From assembly GCF_018224955.1 (NCBI RefSeq), contig NZ_JAGTUU010000006.1, forward strand, positions 287,923 through 351,922: a DNA stretch of 64,000 bases. Direction: 5' to 3'. The DNA is from Thetidibacter halocola. GTDB taxonomy: Bacteria > Pseudomonadota > Alphaproteobacteria > Rhodobacterales > Rhodobacteraceae. A program made the translations under genes and the position numbers. The notes beneath the pieces are model-generated. The model saw only the letters and a program-made list of their open reading frames with translations, had not been told where the DNA came from and did no database searches. Shown one piece after another: positions 60,318-64,000 of the stretch; the stretch's first letter is position 1; each line of letters opens with the position of its first letter.

Positions 60318-60390
60318 AGGGCCTTCATTTCTGCTCCCATGAAGGGGCGGCCGATTCCCGGCTGGCCCGGTTGCATAGGGAGCATGCGAC

Positions 60391-61362
60391 ATGGAACTCT
60401 ACGGAACGAATGGCAACGACACGCTGATCGGGACGGGCACGCGGGACGACATCGTTGGGCGCGCAGGCAACGACCTGCTGTCTGGTCTCGGCGGGAACGA
60501 CGACCTTTACGGCGGCGCCGGAAACGACACGCTCGATGGTGGCGCCGGCAATGACGAGATGAATGGCGGGCTTGGCGCGGACACGTTCCGCTACAACGCC
60601 GGGCGCGATTCCATCGAAGGGTTTTCCGCCGAAGACCGCATCGACCTGGATCCGGCCCTTGGCGTTTCCGGCTTTTCGGCGCTGATGGCCCTCGCGCGCA
60701 GCGCCGAGGCGGGCGACAGCACCCTGTTCGATTTCGGCGGTGGCAACACCTTGCTGCTGGAAGACGTCCGCATCGGCCAGCTTTCGGCAGAGCAGTTCGG
60801 TTTCCAATCGGTCACGGCACCACAACCGACGCCGCCTGCGTCTGGCGGCATGGCAGGCAACGACACGATCCAGGGCACCGGCGGCCGTGACGATCTTGAC
60901 GGGTTCGGTGGAAACGATGTCATCCGCGGTCGCGGTGGCAATGACGACATCGACGGCGGTGCGGGCAATGATCGTCTGTTTGGCCAAGCCGGGAACGACG
61001 ACATCGATGGTGGCACCGGCAACGACCGGCTGTTCGGCGGCGGCGGCCGGGACGACCTGAGTGGTGGCGCAGGGAATGACACGCTGAACGGGGGCGCGGG
61101 TAACGACACGCTCGAAGGCGGAGCGGGGTCCGATACATTTGTCTTTGCGCGCGGCCATGACGTAATCGAGGATTTCGGCGCCGGCGACACGATCCAGCTT
61201 GCCGCGCGGCTGGGGGTCACCAGCTTTGCCGATGTGCTGGGCCGCGCCATTACGGTCGGTGGTGGCGACGATGTGCTTATCGATTTCGGTGGCGGTGACA
61301 CCCTCCTGCTGGAGAATGTTCAGTTGTCCAACCTCAGCGTGGACGATTTCCTCTTTTCCTGA
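60391..61362 (+). CDS. RTX-type calcium-binding protein with duplicated module
   Basis: 323 residues, no signal peptide. Two RTX blocks: residues ~5-70 (GTNGNDTLIGTG, GGAGNDTLDGGAGNDEMNGG) and ~155-250 (GGNDDIDGGAGNDRLFG, GGAGNDTLNGG). Each is followed by a similar closing module: GLGADTFRYNAGRDSIEGF...DFGGGNTLLLEDV and GAGSDTFVFARGHDVIEDF...DFGGGDTLLLENV. Ends in NLSVDDFLFS, a plausible type I secretion signal. A serralysin-like C-terminal layout but with no catalytic domain. A GCACGGC/GCCGTGC hairpin follows the stop (61379-61397). Confidence 0.85.
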   Translation: MELYGTNGNDTLIGTGTRDDIVGRAGNDLLSGLGGNDDLYGGAGNDTLDGGAGNDEMNGGLGADTFRYNAGRDSIEGFSAEDRIDLDPALGVSGFSALMALARSAEAGDSTLFDFGGGNTLLLEDVRIGQLSAEQFGFQSVTAPQPTPPASGGMAGNDTIQGTGGRDDLDGFGGNDVIRGRGGNDDIDGGAGNDRLFGQAGNDDIDGGTGNDRLFGGGGRDDLSGGAGNDTLNGGAGNDTLEGGAGSDTFVFARGHDVIEDFGAGDTIQLAARLGVTSFADVLGRAITVGGGDDVLIDFGGGDTLLLENVQLSNLSVDDFLFS

Positions 61363-61488
61363 CCTGAGCGTCAAGAGGGCACGGCCAAAAGCCGTGCTCT
61401 CCAAGGACACACAGGTCAAGCGGGCGGTTCTCTCGCGCACAACAGCTTTAATCACTTCCTCGGAGTCCGTCGGATGATGCCCCGTTGA

Positions 61489-61599
61489 GTGGTGCATCTG
61501 TTCGACGATCCGCTGCGCAAGGCCGCCGAGACGGTGGGCGCTTTCGTGTTGCAGCGCTTGCCAGAGGAGTACAGCGCCAGCGAGGCAGAGCAGAAATGA
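61489..61599 (+). pseudogene. Fragment of a mobile-element gene (36 residues)
   Basis: Frame from GTG 61489 to TGA 61599 encoding VVHLFDDPLRKAAETVGAFV and LQRLPEEYSASEAEQK. It looks like the C-terminal end of a protein; a TGA at 61486-61488 interrupts the frame, preceded by MMPR. The stop overlaps the next start (ATGA), as in phage-type operons. Not recognised. Confidence 0.4.
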
Positions 61600-61811
61600 C
61601 AGATCAGAAGCCCTATGGGCCACCGGCCGACGCCATCCCGCTGCCCGCCGAGATGTGGGAGGCGCACGCCCGCGCGACGGAGGCCCGCAAGAACGCGCCA
61701 AAGCGGCCGAGCTACCTCAGCATGTCGGTCCGCGACTGGCAGGACGCGAAGGACTCGCATGACGCCGCCAACAGGACGCGCTCGGCTCGGGCCGATCTGC
61801 ACCGCGTCTGA
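61596..61811 (+). CDS. Small hypothetical protein of mobile-element type
   Basis: 71 residues, from MTDQKPYGPPADAIPLPAEM to RTRSARADLHRV. The same frame continues past the TGA as NGMLAEMKAKREAAN to a second stop at 61859, so this stop may be a nonsense mutation shortening an original protein of 87 residues. Start overlaps the preceding stop (ATGA). Proline- and charge-rich; no family recognised. Confidence 0.45.
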   Translation: MTDQKPYGPPADAIPLPAEMWEAHARATEARKNAPKRPSYLSMSVRDWQDAKDSHDAANRTRSARADLHRV

Positions 61812-61855
61812 AACGGCATGCTCGCCGAAATGAAGGCGAAGCGGGAGGCGGCGAA

Positions 61856-62010
61856 CTGACCGCCTTCGGTCAGGAGGATCCGCCCTTCGGCCCGTGGCAC
61901 GCGATCCCGGCGACCGCGTGGCGGCAGCTGCGCATCACCAATGTCCGGAAGGGCGAGGCCAGCGTCAGCGCGAACATCGTGCACGACATCCACATCCTGC
62001 CGCCCGATTG
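61856..62010 (+). pseudogene. Remnant of a small mobile-element gene
   Basis: In frame from CTG 61856 (CTGA overlap with the previous frame, probably a mutated ATGA) the reading TAFGQEDPPFGPWHAIPATA, WRQLRITNVRKGEASV, SANIVHDIHILPPDCR is protein-like. After that the frame runs antiphase into the next gene, as if its own stop (near 62010) had mutated. No start codon remains, so it is likely dead. Confidence 0.35.
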
Positions 62011-62021
62011 CCGACGACCAC

Positions 62022-62249
62022 ATGCCGACCGGGACGCCCGGGCGTCCGAAGAAGGGAATCGACATCATCCGAATCGAGTTTCAGCGGCGCGTCGAGGCTG
62101 GCGAGATCGCCGAAAATCTCGCCGCCGAAGCCCGCGCGCTGCAGGCGTGGTATCGCGAGGCCTATCCGCGGCGGGATTGTCCCACCACCAAGACCATCGA
62201 GAACAACCTTCGCGAGGCGTGGCGCGCAGGTCGTCCAAGGACTGCGTAA
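62022..62249 (+). CDS. Small hypothetical protein of mobile-element type
   Basis: 75 residues starting MPTGTPGRPKKGIDIIRIEF and containing ENLAAEARALQAWYREAYP and TIENNLREAWRAG. Helical, basic N-terminus; possibly a DNA-binding accessory protein of a prophage or integrative element. No clear ribosome binding site. It is followed in the same frame by the relaxase-like fragment. Confidence 0.4.
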   Translation: MPTGTPGRPKKGIDIIRIEFQRRVEAGEIAENLAAEARALQAWYREAYPRRDCPTTKTIENNLREAWRAGRPRTA

Positions 62250-62720
62250 TCCCCTGAAATTATTGCTCCAGGAGCATTTTCGGGGCAGTTTTTCGGGGGG
62301 CTGAACGTCGGCATCTCTCGAGCATCGGCGGCGCGTTTCGAACGAGCGTATCCGAGCGTGCGGGGGAAAGTCGATGCTGCCGTGCGCCTCTTCTTCGAGG
62401 TGGCTTTCGCCGGTGTGCCCGAGCCCGCGCGTCCGCCTGTAATGGTCTCCACGCATACTCATCTCGGACGGCTGGAGGTCTCGGTCTTGATCCCGCGCGC
62501 CGTCACCTCCGAGACTGGTCTGCGCAGTTTCAACCCGCATCCTCCGACCCGCGGCAGCGAGTTGGACTGGGACGCTTATGTCGATGTGGTTTATGCGGAA
62601 CTGGGGTGGGTAGACCCGCGCTGTCCACTGCGCCGCCAACTCGTCACGCCGCCGCAATGGATGTGGTTCGAGTTTTCGCGTGCCATGTTCTTTCTCCTTT
62701 GCTTGGGTTTGGCTTGCTAG
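62250..62720 (+). pseudogene. Relaxase/mobilisation-protein-like fragment cut by an IS
   Basis: Open frame without its own good start (GTG 62358 at best). Readable blocks: GLNVGISRASAARFERAYPS, VRLFFEVAFAGVPEPARPPV, MVSTHTHLGRLEVSVLIPRA, WDAYVDVVYAELGW and DPRCPLRRQLVTPPQW. The His-x-His in THTHLGRLE followed by a PRAV block recalls MobA-type relaxases; this is from memory and uncertain. Similarity stops near 62660. The stop TAG is formed at the junction with the IS at 62720. Confidence 0.45.
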
Positions 62721-62721
62721 G

Positions 62722-63081
62722 TCATGTTGACAAATGGCGGATCCAAAGCCTGATCGACGTGATGTCGATGAAGCCGAGGAAGCTCTCGGCGGTCTTGTCG
62801 TAACGGGTGGCGACACGGCGGGCGTTTTTCAACTTGTTGAAGCACCGTTCGACCAGGTTGCGCAGCCGGTAGAGTGATCGGTCCACGCCGACGCGCTTTT
62901 TACGGCACTTGCGCATCGGAATGACCGGCAGGACATCCTGTTTGTCCATGGTTTCCCGAATGCTGTCAGCATCGTAGCCCCGGTCAGCGAGCAGCACGCT
63001 GGGGGTAGGCAGGTTATCGGCCATCACCAGATCGAAGCCGAGGTAGTCGGAGGTCTGGCCGGGTGTGATCCCAGTCCTCAT
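62722..63081 (-). CDS. IS5-family transposase, C-terminal part (ORF B)
   Basis: 119 residues from MRTGITPGQTSDYLGF. Contains the second Asp of the DDE site in VLLADRGYDADSIRETM and the Glu in LVERCFNKLKNARRVATRY. The homologous sequence extends upstream in this frame to the slippery tract at 63163-63170, so the true product is an ORF A-B fusion made by frameshifting. Confidence 0.85.
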   Translation of the reverse strand: MRTGITPGQTSDYLGFDLVMADNLPTPSVLLADRGYDADSIRETMDKQDVLPVIPMRKCRKKRVGVDRSLYRLRNLVERCFNKLKNARRVATRYDKTAESFLGFIDITSIRLWIRHLST

Positions 63082-63560
63082 GGGCAGGCCCGCGGCGTTG
63101 ACGAGGAGGTGGATCTTGGTCGTGAAGCCGCCACGAGAACGGCCAAGACCCTGTCGCGGAGTCCCCCTTTAGCGCCCGCTGCCCCCCTCTCGGGACATTG
63201 CTGACGCAATGCCCTGCCGGGCAGTGGATGATGGGCGCGGACCACGGTGCTGTCGATCATCTGGAGCGCATGAGGCACCACGCTGCTTTGATTCAGGGCA
63301 TCCATGATCTGCTCCCAAAGTCCCGCCAACGTCCAGCGCCGGAACTGGCGGTAGACGCTCGACCACTTGCCGAACTCGGTTGGCAGGTCGCGCCAGGGCG
63401 CACCGGTCCGAGCGATCCAGAAAATTCCATCAAGAACAAGACGGTAGTTGGCTGGTTTGCGCCCGTTCGGCGCACGGATGGAGAGGATGAACCGCTCAAA
63501 GAAAGCCCATTCCTCGTCCGACATCAGGTCTCGTGCCAAGCTGGTCTCCATCGCAGACAC
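63078..63560 (-). CDS. IS5-family transposase, N-terminal part (ORF A)
   Basis: 160 residues. MSDEEWAFFERFILSIRAPN, YRLVLDGIFWIARTGAPWRD, LPTEFGKWSSVYRQFRRW, and the first Asp in MIDSTVVRAHH. After the AAAGGGGG tract (minus strand, 63170-63163) the frame drifts into nonsense (ASRPRSTSSSTP). A -1 slip on that tract would join it to ORF B; a base loss is the alternative. It contains a 45-nt extra block at 63183-63227. Confidence 0.85.
   Translation of the reverse strand: MSAMETSLARDLMSDEEWAFFERFILSIRAPNGRKPANYRLVLDGIFWIARTGAPWRDLPTEFGKWSSVYRQFRRWTLAGLWEQIMDALNQSSVVPHALQMIDSTVVRAHHPLPGRALRQQCPERGAAGAKGGLRDRVLAVLVAASRPRSTSSSTPRACP
63183..63227 (-). repeat. In-frame palindromic block inside the transposase gene
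   Basis: 45 nt (15 codons) between HH and AAGAKGG of ORF A, encoding PLPGRALRQQCPERG. It holds CTGCCCGGCAG and CATTGC-GTCA-GCAATG (minus strand) inverted repeats. Related transposases, as I remember them, have only a Cys here. Length is a multiple of three. Confidence 0.5.
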
Positions 63561-63833
63561 CAGCTTGAATCATGCCTAGAAGCGACTGTGAATCCCTTTT
63601 GTCAACACGGCCTAAGGGCAAAGGCTATTGCTTTCAGTGTCGTTCCCATATCCTGCGTCTCCGGGTTTTCACTTAGTCGTTAAGCTCAAGGGCTGAACAT
63701 TTTCTGAAGATTAGGACTGGGGACTTGTGAGGGCACTTCGGTTCGCTGCCGTTGACTGCCCGCGTATGCACGCGGGTGCCGTTTTCTTGTTCTTGTGTTG
63801 ATGTGGCGTTGATGTAGGTGGTGCAATGCAAGA

Positions 63834-63851
63834 AGCGCCCCGTGGGGCGCT
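63834..63851 (-). terminator. Hairpin downstream of tRNA-fMet
   Basis: Perfect 8-bp stem AGCGCCCC (63834-63841) / GGGGCGCT (63844-63851), 30 bases past the tRNA 3' end on the minus strand, followed there by TCTT. Likely the tRNA terminator. Confidence 0.55.
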
Positions 63852-63880
63852 GCGCAAGTGCCTGATATCTTTTATGATTT

Positions 63881-63957
<77 letters not shown>

Positions 63958-64000
63958 ACAGAGATTGGAGATCGAGAAGAGAGATACAGGTGTGGTTTTT

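Larger units (their letters stand above)
62720..63612 (-). mobile_element. IS5-family insertion sequence (IS427-like), two-ORF transposase
   Basis: 893 bp. Inverted ends: GGTCATGTTGACAAATGG (62720-62737) and, read inward from the right, GGCCGTGTTGACAAAAGG (63612-63595), 15 of 18 matching. TA flanks both sides (62718-62719, 63613-63614). Transposase is split between two frames. Inserted into the relaxase-like fragment. Confidence 0.85.

Noticed and set aside
60400..61140. Regular 27-nt repeats in the second RTX gene
   Set aside because: Coding RTX repeats, not a CRISPR array or satellite.
61363..63880. Duplicated tRNA 3' end marking integration borders
   Set aside because: No second copy of the tRNA-fMet 3' segment (TGGTTGCGGGGGTAGG on the plus strand) was found in 61.3-63.8 kb.

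Overview
The window is high-GC DNA from an alphaproteobacterium, almost certainly the Rhodobacteraceae/Roseobacter (Paracoccaceae) group. Evidence: a general L-amino-acid transporter cluster aapJQMP, the MOSC-engB-argB order, the ATP12 / HAD phosphatase / RluA / CrcB cluster, dnaK-dnaJ, rimP-nusA-ylxR-infB, and an initiator tRNA with a C1-A72 mismatch. Most of the window is densely packed conserved chromosome. The last ~7 kb (56.7-63.9 kb) is accessory, with insertion sequences and decayed mobile DNA. No CRISPR array, rRNA or replication origin was seen.

Layout. 1-3.2 kb: MOSC protein (5' end outside the window), EngB, ArgB, a ferredoxin-like protein and a SixA-type phosphatase, all tightly spaced on the + strand. 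3.2-7.7 kb: aapJ-aapQ-aapM-aapP on the - strand, with an intrinsic terminator right after aapJ. 7.9-13.5 kb: ATP12, HAD phosphatase, RluA-type pseudouridine synthase, CrcB, RarA and a DegP-like protease (- strand). 13.7-14.9 kb: a secreted RTX-type protein. 15-21.4 kb: the end of the ribosomal protein superoperon in two separate pieces. One is rpsM-rpsK-rpoA-rplQ; the other is rplO-secY-adk plus a possible 41-residue membrane protein. Each piece has its own recognisable promoter, and a sulfotransferase and a CsbD protein lie between them. 21.8-29 kb: DEAD-box helicase, PfkB sugar kinase, AlkB, dnaK-dnaJ, radC. 29-34.5 kb: a phosphate-binding-protein/OmpA fusion, a single-pass membrane protein and secA. 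34.7-37.5 kb: PrsA-like foldase, argJ, mutT and a 44-residue small protein. 37.6-43.1 kb: rimP-nusA-ylxR-infB behind a promoter and a leader terminator. 43.2-52.4 kb: class I aminotransferase, an LptC-like protein, an MsbA-like exporter, an MFS transporter with a His-rich tail, cytochrome b561 and a DevBCA-type exporter. 52.4-56.8 kb: an RND efflux pump and its adaptor. 57.4-58.2 kb: a decayed IS5-family element. 58.3-61.4 kb: an OmpR-type two-component system and a second RTX protein. 61.5-63.6 kb: decayed mobile genes, ending in a relaxase-like fragment cut by an IS5-family element. 63.9 kb: tRNA-fMet.

How the genes work together: the window holds much of the cell's protein-making and protein-export core (initiation factor IF2, NusA, RimP, ribosomal proteins, RpoA, SecY, SecA, DnaK/DnaJ, a periplasmic foldase and protease). 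It also holds three arginine or amino-acid functions (argB, argJ, the Aap importer) and several envelope transporters. The most interesting signals are non-coding or very small: a leader terminator with a possible competing pairing ahead of rimP-nusA-infB; a 57-60 nt repeat found twice, each time directly behind a stop codon, whose hairpin stem differs between copies yet still pairs; an overlooked small membrane ORF after adk that contains the adk terminator hairpin; and a 45-nt palindromic block sitting in frame inside a transposase gene.
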